From Tannerella sp. (GTDB lineage Bacteria > Bacteroidota > Bacteroidia > Bacteroidales > Tannerellaceae), in the NCBI GenBank assembly GCA_031263835.1, contig JAISEZ010000077.1:1-5038 (forward strand): 5,038 bases of DNA. Reading direction: 5' to 3'. Position 1 is the first letter of the stretch, and every line of letters starts with the position of its first letter. Positions 1 to 5,002 of the stretch are shown piece after piece. The translations under genes and the position numbers were made by a program. The notes below the pieces were generated by a model. The model did no database searches. It had not been told where the DNA came from and was given only the letters and a program-made list of their open reading frames with translations.

Positions 1-12
1 CTACTAACTACT
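1..12. repeat. Edge of a heptamer (AACTACT/AATCACT-like) tandem array
   Basis: The window opens inside what looks like a short tandem array: a partial unit CTACT, then AACTACT. The same variant unit, read on the other strand, ends the heptamer array at 1683-1717, and related AATCACT units fill 4930-4964. Only one and a half units are visible, so membership rests on similarity to those arrays. No -7 promoter box is visible between here and the gene at 43. Confidence 0.35.
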
Positions 13-42
13 GATTGACACAATTTATTAATTAATATAGGT

Positions 43-1317
43 ATGACTATGAAATGTAAATGGAATTATTGGATGGTATGGGTGGCGGGGTTTATCTGTC
101 TGAGCGCCTGTTCGGAAAAGCAGAACACCCTGACGCCGGAGGAAACGGCTGCCGGATGGCAACTCCTGTTCGACGGCCGGACGCTGAACGGCTGGCGTGA
201 CTATAACGGAACGGCCCTGACGAAGCCCTGGCACGTGGTGGACGGCTGTGTGCAGGCCATCGGCAGCGGCAGCGATGCGGACGGTTACATCGTGACCGAC
301 CGGCAGTATGAAAACTTTGAACTGTCATGGGACTGGAAACTGTCCCGGGGCGGCAACAGCGGAATACTCTACCATGTGGTGGAGCGTCCGCAGTTTGCGG
401 TGCCCTACGTGACCGGCCCGGAATATCAGCTGATTGACGAGCCGAACTTCCCCGAACCGCTGGAAGAATGGCAGAAATTAGGCGTCGATTACGCCATGTA
501 CCTGCCCGACAGGAGTCTGATGAAAGTGAATCCCGCCGGCAGGTGGAACAATTCCAGGATTGTCTTCGACAACGGACATGTGGAACACTGGCTCAACGGC
601 GTCCGTATTCTTGAGTTCGAGGCCTGGACGGACGACTGGTTTGCCCGCAAAAACAGCGGCAAGTGGGCGCACGCTCCCGAATACGGGCTGGCGAAAAAGG
701 GCGTAATCTGCCTGCAGGACCACGGCTATCCGGCTTCGTTCCGCAACATCAGGATTCGCGAATTGCCGCGCAAAACCGGCGCGGTTTCGCTGTTCAACGG
801 CCGCGACCTGACCGGCTGGGAAGCCTACGGCACGGAACGGTGGTACGTGAAGGACGGCCTGCTGATATGCGAAAGCGGCCCGGACAGGCAGTACGGCTAT
901 CTGGCCACCCGCGAATACTTTGACGAGTTCGACCTGACCGTCGAATTTAAGCAGGAAGCCGACGGCAATTCCGGCGTATTCATCCGTTCGTTTATCGAAG
1001 AAGGCGTGAAAGTGAACGGCTGGCAGGTGGAAGTAGCGCCCAGGGGACATGACACGGGCGGCATTTACGAATCCTACGGTCGCGGCTGGCTGGTGCAGAT
1101 TCCCGACGAAAAGGAAACCGTCCTGAAAGCGGGCGACTGGAACACGATGCGAATCCGGGTGCAGGGAAATAATGTCACGACGTGGCTGAACGGCGAAGAA
1201 ATGGCGAATCTCGACGACGCCCGAATCGGCGCCGGACAGGGACGCATAGCCCTTCAGATACACGATGGCGGAGGCATCCGGGTATGCTGGCGGAACCTGA
1301 ACGTGAAAACGCTGTGA
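43..1317 (+). CDS. Two-domain DUF1080 (3-keto-disaccharide hydrolase family) lipoprotein
   Basis: Encodes 424 residues. The N-terminus has a short basic stretch, a hydrophobic core and a lipobox LSAC at residues 20-23, so Cys23 is the likely lipidated residue. The following SEK loosely resembles the Bacteroidetes surface-export signal, which makes an outer-membrane location plausible but unproven. Two DUF1080 (PF06439) domains follow. The first, about 38-240, has LLFDGRTLNGW (41-51), GGNSGILYHV (103-112) and EHWLNGV (181-187). The second, about 247-423, has SLFNGRDLTGW (249-259), DGNSGVFIRS (307-316), DTGGIYESYG (337-346) and TWLNGEEM (380-387). The family adopts a concanavalin-like beta-sandwich, and some members hydrolyse 3-keto-glycosides; the substrate here is unknown. 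Many members have a single domain, so this is a tandem form. Met3 (position 49) is an equally plausible start. The promoter is not visible and no SusC/SusD genes lie in the window. The TGA stop overlaps the first unit of a repeat. Confidence 0.93.
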   Translation: MTMKCKWNYWMVWVAGFICLSACSEKQNTLTPEETAAGWQLLFDGRTLNGWRDYNGTALTKPWHVVDGCVQAIGSGSDADGYIVTDRQYENFELSWDWKLSRGGNSGILYHVVERPQFAVPYVTGPEYQLIDEPNFPEPLEEWQKLGVDYAMYLPDRSLMKVNPAGRWNNSRIVFDNGHVEHWLNGVRILEFEAWTDDWFARKNSGKWAHAPEYGLAKKGVICLQDHGYPASFRNIRIRELPRKTGAVSLFNGRDLTGWEAYGTERWYVKDGLLICESGPDRQYGYLATREYFDEFDLTVEFKQEADGNSGVFIRSFIEEGVKVNGWQVEVAPRGHDTGGIYESYGRGWLVQIPDEKETVLKAGDWNTMRIRVQGNNVTTWLNGEEMANLDDARIGAGQGRIALQIHDGGGIRVCWRNLNVKTL

Positions 1318-1372
1318 TTCAAAGATTCAATAATTCAATGATTCAATGATTCAAGGGTTTTCGGCAGGAATG
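1316..1372 (+). repeat. Octamer-array repeat, copy A (left arm of a 57-base inverted repeat)
   Basis: Five tandem 8-base units of the form GATTCAAN or AATTCAAT cover 1316-1355, followed by GGTTTTCGGCAGGAATG at 1356-1372. The array starts inside the TGA stop codon (1315-1317) of the DUF1080 gene. Aligned to the reverse complement of 1888-1944, the 57 bases differ at two positions: the last base of unit 4 and one base in the tail. After 1372 this copy diverges from copies B and C. Confidence 0.9.
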
Positions 1373-1421
1373 GCATCCGGCAAACGGTCCTGATTTCCCG
1401 CGAAATCTAATTATACTTTGT

Positions 1422-1440
1422 GCGGCATGGTTTTGTGCAT
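1422..1440 (+). repeat. 19-base direct repeat, first copy
   Basis: The sequence gcggcatggttttgtgcat is identical to 1856-1874. Its core GGTTTTGTGYAT also occurs at 4803-4814, and inverted (ATGCACAAAACC) at 4885-4896. The bases that follow here (GGATA) also follow the copy at 4803, so this may be the beginning of a second partial element rather than the end of copy A. Confidence 0.85.
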
Positions 1441-1444
1441 GGAT

Positions 1445-1483
1445 AAAACGGGCGGATGCAGTCAAATGCATCCCCCGTTTTTT
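1445..1483 (+). terminator. Rho-independent terminator
   Basis: The left arm 1445-1460 (AAAACGGGCGGATGCA) pairs with the right arm 1467-1481 (TGCATCCCCCGTTTT), leaving one unpaired C and a 6-base loop GTCAAA at 1461-1466. Six T residues (1478-1483) follow the GC-rich part. It lies about 130 bases after the DUF1080 stop and probably ends that transcript. The opposite strand offers a shorter T run, so any effect on transcripts from the MBL gene would be weaker. Confidence 0.85.
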
Positions 1484-1534
1484 GTCATGCTTAACAGCCT
1501 TATTTACAGCGACGTAATTTTTAGCATATATTAT

Positions 1535-1664
1535 AGATCAAGATACTCTAATATCTTGGATCAAGATATTCTAATATCATGGATCAAGATACTCTAATAT
1601 CCTGGATCAAGATATTCTAATATCTTGGTTCAAGATATTCTAATATCATGGATCAGGAATATTT
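1535..1664. repeat. Five 23-base tandem units plus a decayed sixth, with nested dyads
   Basis: Units start at 1535, 1558, 1581, 1604 and 1627 with no spacers; a diverged partial unit begins at 1650. Each unit runs GGATCAAGATA, then C or T, then TCTAATATC and two variable bases. Unit 4 contains AAGATATT-CT-AATATCTT, a perfect 8-base dyad with a 2-base centre. The junctions of units 1/2 and 4/5 form a second dyad, ATATCTTG / CAAGATAT, around 3 bases. GATC recurs every 23 bases except in unit 5, which has GTTC. The array is far richer in A+T than the neighbouring genes. Its function is unknown. It resembles iterons or a variable-number tandem repeat; CRISPR is excluded because there are no unique spacers. 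Confidence 0.92.
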
Positions 1665-1682
1665 TCATGCGAATCAGCAGAC

Positions 1683-1717
1683 AGTAGTTAGTGATTAGTG
1701 ATTAGTGGATAGTGATT
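1683..1717 (+). repeat. Heptamer tandem array (AGTGATT)
   Basis: Five contiguous 7-base units: AGTAGTT, AGTGATT, AGTGATT, AGTGGAT and AGTGATT. The reverse complement of the consensus (AATCACT) forms the array at 4930-4964, and a fragment like the AGTAGTT variant begins the window. The unit differs from the octamer of copies A to C. Confidence 0.85.
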
Positions 1718-1741
1718 AGGTAGCGTAAGGTAACGCCCTGC

Positions 1742-1770
1742 ATTTCCCGTCAGGGAAACTATATCCATAG
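1742..1770 (+). repeat. 29-base direct repeat, copy 1, with hairpin core
   Basis: Matches 1795-1823 at 27 of 29 positions. It begins with a perfect small hairpin, TTTCCC-GTCA-GGGAAA (1743-1758), followed by ATATCCATAG. The compact stem with a GTCA loop resembles REP-type palindromic units, but no linked REP transposase is present in the window. Confidence 0.8.
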
Positions 1771-1794
1771 AAAAACGGGTACCGCCGGTCTCTT

Positions 1795-1844
1795 ATTTCC
1801 CGTCAGGGGAACCATATCCATAGCGATAAATGCCCTGACGGGCA
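1795..1844 (+). repeat. 29-base direct repeat, copy 2, plus a matching downstream hairpin
   Basis: Positions 1795-1823 repeat 1742-1770 with two substitutions. The core CCCGTCAGGG (1799-1808) is the exact reverse complement of CCCTGACGGG at 1833-1842, so the two can pair across 24 bases. The second site is also a hairpin on its own, TGCCC-TGAC-GGGCA (1831-1844). Together with copy 1 this makes three small stems sharing one core in about 100 bases. Confidence 0.8.
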
Positions 1845-1855
1845 AGGCACTGCAC

Positions 1856-1944
1856 GCGGCATGGTTTTGTGCATTTGACCCGACAGTCATTCCCGCCGAA
1901 AACCCTTGAATCTTTGAATCATTGAATTATTGAATCTTTGAATC
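1856..1944 (-). repeat. Octamer-array repeat, copy B (right arm of the inverted repeat)
   Basis: Read on the minus strand, five octamers (1944 down to 1905) are followed by GGTTTTCGGCGGGAATG (1904 down to 1888), then ACTGTCGGGTCAAATGCACAAAACC into the 19-base repeat at 1856-1874. The array ends three bases after the stop codon of the MBL gene, so its orientation relative to its gene is the same as for copies A and C. Its tail aligns with copy C through CGGCGGG, ATGACTGT and TGCACAAAACC, with a few substitutions and offsetting single-base gaps. Confidence 0.9.
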
Positions 1945-1947
1945 TCC

Positions 1948-2751
1948 CTATTCCAGCACGAATACTTCCGACGGCATCATTCGCCTGAGCACGGTCAGCG
2001 TGACATCCCGTCCGACGCGGATTCCCTCCTGCGCCATCCGGAGATCGACCGTCTTGCAGGCCAGTTCGGGATGGTTGTTTTCGCGGCTCAGGTGACAGAG
2101 CCAGATGTTTTTCATGTGAGGCCGGTAGTGCGTAGCCAGAAAGTCGGCGGCTTCGTGATTGCTCAGGTGCCCGGTTGTGGAGGCGACACGTTCCTTCAGA
2201 AAATCGGGATAGTTTCCCGTCCACAGCATTTCTTCGTCGTAATTGGCTTCCAGCACCAGGTGATTCGCCCGGCAGAGATAGTCGCTCACCGTATCCGAGA
2301 TGTAACCGACGTCGGTGGCGAGGGTGAAGCGGCAGTTGCCGTACTCAATCAGATAACCGACGCTGTCGCTGCTGTCGTGCGGGACCTCGAAGGCTTCGAC
2401 CCGGAAATCGCGAATCGTGAAAGGCTGTCCCTTTTCGATTGTCCGGCGCGACTGAAGCAGCGTATCTTCCACATACCGGCTGCGGTCGATTCCTTCATGT
2501 ACCTTCCCGGTGGCATAAATCGGGATGTGATACTTTTCTCCCAGACATCCGAGGGCCTTGATATGGTCGGCATGGTCGTGCGTAACCAGGACGGCCGCTA
2601 TTTTTTCAAAATCAAGTCCTTTTTCCTTCAGTATTTTCCGGATGGCACGTACGCCGATGCCGGCGTCAATCAGGATGCCATACCCGGAAACGCCCAGGTA
2701 ATAGCAGTTTCCACTGCTCCCGCTGGCCAGGCTCAGGAACGACCATTTCAT
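1948..2751 (-). CDS. MBL-fold metallo-hydrolase, YycJ/WalJ-like
   Basis: Encodes 267 residues from the chosen start. It shows the metallo-beta-lactamase metal-binding series: THDHADH at 57-63, PHDSSD with His125, ATDVGY with Asp147, GHLSN with His195, and CHLSRENN with His220. The N-terminal FLSLASGSSGNCYYLG (5-20) and the HLSxENN ending resemble YycJ/WalJ-type hydrolases, a cytoplasmic family related to RNase Z/nuclease-like MBL proteins. The substrate is unknown. The start at Met 2751 matches where relatives begin (MKxxFLSLASGSSGN). An open frame extends to 2901, but that passes the promoter box at 2809-2816, so the longest start is unlikely. Starts at 2796 or 2805 would add 15 or 18 residues and cannot be excluded. 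No signal peptide is seen. It is divergent from the glycosyltransferase gene and convergent with the DUF1080 gene. Confidence 0.9.
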   Translation of the reverse strand: MKWSFLSLASGSSGNCYYLGVSGYGILIDAGIGVRAIRKILKEKGLDFEKIAAVLVTHDHADHIKALGCLGEKYHIPIYATGKVHEGIDRSRYVEDTLLQSRRTIEKGQPFTIRDFRVEAFEVPHDSSDSVGYLIEYGNCRFTLATDVGYISDTVSDYLCRANHLVLEANYDEEMLWTGNYPDFLKERVASTTGHLSNHEAADFLATHYRPHMKNIWLCHLSRENNHPELACKTVDLRMAQEGIRVGRDVTLTVLRRMMPSEVFVLE

Positions 2752-2808
2752 TCCGCCGTTCCCGGTACATGCTGTTTTTACTTCTTTTTCTTCCATTTTT
2801 TCCATCCG

Positions 2809-2816
2809 CAAAGGTA
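2809..2816 (-). promoter_or_regulatory. Bacteroidetes -7 box for the MBL hydrolase gene
   Basis: The minus strand reads TACCTTTG, an exact TAnnTTTG match to the -7 element of the Bacteroidetes housekeeping sigma factor, followed by CGG. A clear -33 TTTG is not seen; the upstream DNA is A-rich. Transcription would begin a few bases below 2809, roughly 50 bases before the preferred start at 2751 and close to the alternative ATG codons at 2796 and 2805. Confidence 0.7.
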
Positions 2817-2845
2817 TTGAATTTTTTTTACTCTGAAATATTCCA

Positions 2846-2853
2846 TACTTTTG
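2846..2853 (+). promoter_or_regulatory. Bacteroidetes -7 box for the glycosylphosphotransferase gene
   Basis: TACTTTTG matches TAnnTTTG exactly and ends 19 bases before the ATG at 2873, giving a short leader. A run of T residues (2822-2829) lies near where a -33 element is expected, but no exact TTTG is present. It faces away from the -7 box at 2809-2816, with 29 bases between the boxes. Confidence 0.65.
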
Positions 2854-2872
2854 TGAGATTTTTTTACAAAGA

Positions 2873-4270
2873 ATGGAACAGAACAGTAAACGTGCGGACA
2901 TCCTTCAATGGATTATCGGGACAGGCGATTTGATTATTTTGAACATCGTCTTCTTTTCTATTTATTATGAAATGGACAGCGTGTATACGGGCGCGATTGC
3001 GCACAGTCTGCGGGAGGTTGTGCTGCTGCTGAATTTCTGTTATTTCTTTTCGCTGTATTTCGTTCCCGTCAGGCTGCACCTGTCCGTCGTGTTTCTCGAC
3101 AGGATTGTGCAGCGCTCGCTGATGCTGATTACGTTTCAGACCTTCCTTTTCGCCACGTGCCTGATTTTCCTGAATGTGGGCAACGACCTGGCCACCTTCA
3201 TTGCGGTGTACTATATCGCCATGATGCTCTGTTTTTCCGTCTGGCGCGTACTGGTGCGCGTGGCCGTCAAGGCTTACCGCCGGAAAGGATACAACTCCAA
3301 GAACATCATCATTGTCGGCGCCGGGAAAAACGGAATGGAGCTTTTCCGCGTCATCCGGAACGACCTCTCATACGGCTTCCGCGTGCTGGGATTCTTTGAC
3401 GACAATGAAATCCTGAAGGACATCCTGCCGAACTATCTGGGACGGATTGACCAGATGGAAGCCTTCGTACTTGAGCATGACGTGGATGAGATATACTGTA
3501 CGATACCCGGCGCCAACAGCGAACGGATATCGGGGATGCTTGCCTTTGCCGAAAAAAACATGGTTCGCTTCTACATCATTCCCGACTTCTACCGCGACGT
3601 AAAAAAGAGCATGATTCTGGACATGATGGAGTCGATTCCCCTGCTGTCTATCCGCAACGAGCCTTTGCAGTCGGCATACAACCGGGTGATTAAGCGGGCT
3701 TTCGACGTCGTATTCTCCGTGCTGGTGCTGCTCACCTGCTATCCGCTGCTCTACCTGATTGCCGGGCTGCTAATCAGGCTGAGTTCGCCGGGGCCGATTC
3801 TTTTCAGGCAGAAACGGAACGGCCTTTACGGAGAAGTGTTCGAGTGCTACAAGTTCCGCACGATGAAGGTGAACGAAGAAGCCGACGTGGTGCAGGCGGT
3901 CAAGGGCGACCCGCGAACGACGCGCATCGGCAGTTTCCTCCGGCAGACCAACCTGGACGAATTTCCCCAGTTCCTGAATGTCCTGATGGGCGACATGTCG
4001 GTAGTCGGCCCGCGTCCGCACATGCTGAAGCATACGGAGCTGTATTCCCAGCTGGTGGACAGGTACATGGTGCGTCATCTGGTGAAACCGGGCATCACCG
4101 GATGGGCGCAGATTATGGGCTACCGCGGCGAAACACGGACGCTGGAACAGATGGAAGGGCGCGTGAAACGCGACGTGTGGTACATCGAAAACTGGTCGTT
4201 CTTCCTCGACCTGAAAATCATCTTCGTCACCATCGTCAACATGTTCAAGGGCGAGAAAAACGCCTATTGA
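2873..4270 (+). CDS. Undecaprenyl-phosphate glycosylphosphotransferase, WcaJ-like
   Basis: A full-length 465-residue membrane enzyme expected to move a sugar-1-phosphate, often glucose-1-phosphate, from a nucleotide sugar to undecaprenyl phosphate. This is the first step of capsule or exopolysaccharide assembly at the inner membrane. Four N-terminal hydrophobic segments (about 13-32, 46-66, 83-101 and 107-129) precede a Rossmann-like domain with IIIVGAGKNGMEL (145-157). A fifth hydrophobic segment (about 277-301) leads into the bacterial sugar transferase domain (PF02397), with SPGPILFRQKR (305-315), CYKFRTM (325-331), the catalytic DEFPQ (362-366), VGPRP (378-382) and KPGITGWAQ (405-413). 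The five-segment layout matches the WcaJ/EpsE-like long form. Sugar specificity cannot be read from the sequence. No other glycan gene adjoins it within the window, so it may be a stand-alone initiator rather than part of a capsule cluster. Confidence 0.95.
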   Translation: MEQNSKRADILQWIIGTGDLIILNIVFFSIYYEMDSVYTGAIAHSLREVVLLLNFCYFFSLYFVPVRLHLSVVFLDRIVQRSLMLITFQTFLFATCLIFLNVGNDLATFIAVYYIAMMLCFSVWRVLVRVAVKAYRRKGYNSKNIIIVGAGKNGMELFRVIRNDLSYGFRVLGFFDDNEILKDILPNYLGRIDQMEAFVLEHDVDEIYCTIPGANSERISGMLAFAEKNMVRFYIIPDFYRDVKKSMILDMMESIPLLSIRNEPLQSAYNRVIKRAFDVVFSVLVLLTCYPLLYLIAGLLIRLSSPGPILFRQKRNGLYGEVFECYKFRTMKVNEEADVVQAVKGDPRTTRIGSFLRQTNLDEFPQFLNVLMGDMSVVGPRPHMLKHTELYSQLVDRYMVRHLVKPGITGWAQIMGYRGETRTLEQMEGRVKRDVWYIENWSFFLDLKIIFVTIVNMFKGEKNAY

Positions 4271-4336
4271 ATTGAAAGTTGAAAATCATTCCACGCAGAG
4301 AATTAGGCCCTGTGGGGTAGCCGGCATGAAGAAAAA

Positions 4337-4798
4337 ATGAAGACCAGAACAATTGAAATTACGGTTCGGACGTTTCGGACGGATGAATTATCCGGCGAAG
4401 AAAAACAGTGGATGGATGTGGCCGTTGCCGCCGCGGGACAGGCGTATGCGCCATACTCCGGTTTCCGCGTGGGAGCGGTGGTCGCACTGGCCGACGGTAC
4501 GCTGGTGACGGGCAACAATCAGGAGAACGCGGCTTATCCGTCGGGCCTGTGTGCCGAGCGGGTAGCGCTGTTTGGCGCTGCCGCCCGTTACCCGGAAGCG
4601 CGGGTGAAGGCACTGGTACTGGTGGCTGTCAGGGAAGGCCGGATTGTACCGTCCATTGCGCTCTGTGGCGCGTGCCGGCAGGTGCTGCTGGAAACGGAAC
4701 GGCGTCAGCGCCATCCGGTGCGCGTCCTGCTTTGCGGTTGCGAGGAAGTGCGTTGCGTGGATTCGGCGGACGCTCTGCTCCCGCTTTCGTTTGAATAG
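4337..4798 (+). CDS. cdd: Cytidine deaminase
   Basis: A 153-residue zinc enzyme converting cytidine and deoxycytidine to uridine and deoxyuridine in pyrimidine salvage, in the cytoplasm. Visible motifs are YAPYSGFRVGA (37-47), the substrate-binding and catalytic NQENAAYPSGLCAER (61-75) with zinc ligand Cys72 and proton-shuttling Glu74, CGACRQVL (110-117) with zinc ligands Cys110 and Cys113, and the usual ending LLPLSF. Length fits the small homotetrameric class. One oddity is Leu109, where nearly all relatives have Pro (PCGxCRQ); the codon is CTC, one base from CCC. The gene lies 66 bases after the glycosylphosphotransferase with no terminator or -7 box seen between, so co-transcription is likely. 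A four-codon reading frame (ATG at 4326, TGA at 4338-4340) overlaps the start codon by ATGA. No Shine-Dalgarno sequence is evident. Confidence 0.94.
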   Translation: MKTRTIEITVRTFRTDELSGEEKQWMDVAVAAAGQAYAPYSGFRVGAVVALADGTLVTGNNQENAAYPSGLCAERVALFGAAARYPEARVKALVLVAVREGRIVPSIALCGACRQVLLETERRQRHPVRVLLCGCEEVRCVDSADALLPLSFE

Positions 4799-4800
4799 GT

Positions 4801-4896
4801 ATGGTTTTGTGTATGGATATAAAATTCAAAGATTCAATCATTCAAAGATTCAAGGGCGAGCGGCGGGTATGACTGTTGGGGTCAATGCACAAAACC
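4801..4896 (+). repeat. Octamer-array repeat, copy C, with short inverted ends
   Basis: It begins two bases after the deaminase stop codon. GGTTTTGTGTAT (4803-4814) and ATGCACAAAACC (4885-4896) form a 12-base inverted pair with one mismatch. Between them lie four octamers (4823-4854) and the tail CGGCGGG (4861-4867) and ATGACTGT (4869-4876) shared with copy B. No target-site duplication is visible and no protein is encoded. It is the only copy here with both inverted ends, so it may show the most complete form of the element. Confidence 0.85.
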
Positions 4897-4929
4897 GGGC
4901 CACATGCAGTATAACTACCGATTCGCATT

Positions 4930-4964
4930 AATCACTAATCACTCATCACTCACCACTAATCACT
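4930..4964 (-). repeat. Heptamer tandem array (AATCACT), inverted relative to 1683-1717
   Basis: Five contiguous 7-base units: AATCACT, AATCACT, CATCACT, CACCACT and AATCACT. The consensus is the reverse complement of the array at 1683-1717, which also has five units. It ends ten bases before the -7 box of the next gene, occupying the place where a -33 element would be expected. Confidence 0.85.
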
Positions 4965-4973
4965 AATTTTTTC

Positions 4974-4981
4974 TATCTTTG
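4974..4981 (+). promoter_or_regulatory. Bacteroidetes -7 box for the gene at the window end
   Basis: TATCTTTG matches TAnnTTTG exactly and is followed by CGG, as at the minus-strand box at 2809-2816. It lies 14 to 21 bases before the candidate ATG codons at 4996 and 5003. The expected -33 region falls inside the heptamer array and shows no TTTG. Confidence 0.7.
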
Positions 4982-5002
4982 CGGCGTGCTAATGAATGGA
5001 GA

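Larger units (their letters stand above)
1318..1947. other. Repeat-filled convergent intergenic spacer
   Basis: These 630 bases separate two convergent genes. No convincing protein-coding gene is visible, although short open stretches exist. In order it holds repeat copy A, a stretch with a promoter-like word (ATACTTTG at 1413-1420), a 19-base direct repeat, a strong terminator, about 50 bases with nothing recognised (1484-1534), five 23-base tandem units, five heptamers, two 29-base direct repeats with hairpin cores plus a third hairpin, the second 19-base direct repeat, and repeat copy B in reverse. Such density of distinct repeat types in one spacer suggests accretion of several small elements. 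No transposase fragment or target-site duplication was seen at the outer ends. Confidence 0.85.

Noticed and set aside
15..38. Sigma-70-like promoter with TTGACA at 15-20 before the DUF1080 gene
   Set aside because: The nearest TATAAT-like word is only about 12 bases away, and Bacteroidetes promoters use a different consensus; no TAnnTTTG box is present here.
478..1263. Long reading frame on the minus strand inside the DUF1080 gene
   Set aside because: The plus-strand frame has a lipoprotein signal and two recognisable domains across the same bases. The minus frame shows no family motif and is a codon-bias shadow.
1427..1597. 56-codon reading frame beginning MVLCMDKTGG
   Set aside because: It runs through the terminator hairpin and into the 23-base tandem array. 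Its opening residues come from the dispersed repeat, which also gives MVLCMD at 4801 and MVLCI-stop at 1861.
1535..1664. CRISPR array
   Set aside because: The units abut directly with no unique spacers, and no cas gene is present.
1316..1944. Complete insertion sequence bounded by the 57-base arms
   Set aside because: The interior encodes no transposase, no target-site duplication is seen outside the arms, and a third copy of the arm sequence stands alone at 4823.
2071..2820. Long plus-strand reading frame opposite the MBL hydrolase gene
   Set aside because: The minus strand encodes an intact hydrolase with all metal-binding motifs. The plus frame has no recognisable domain.
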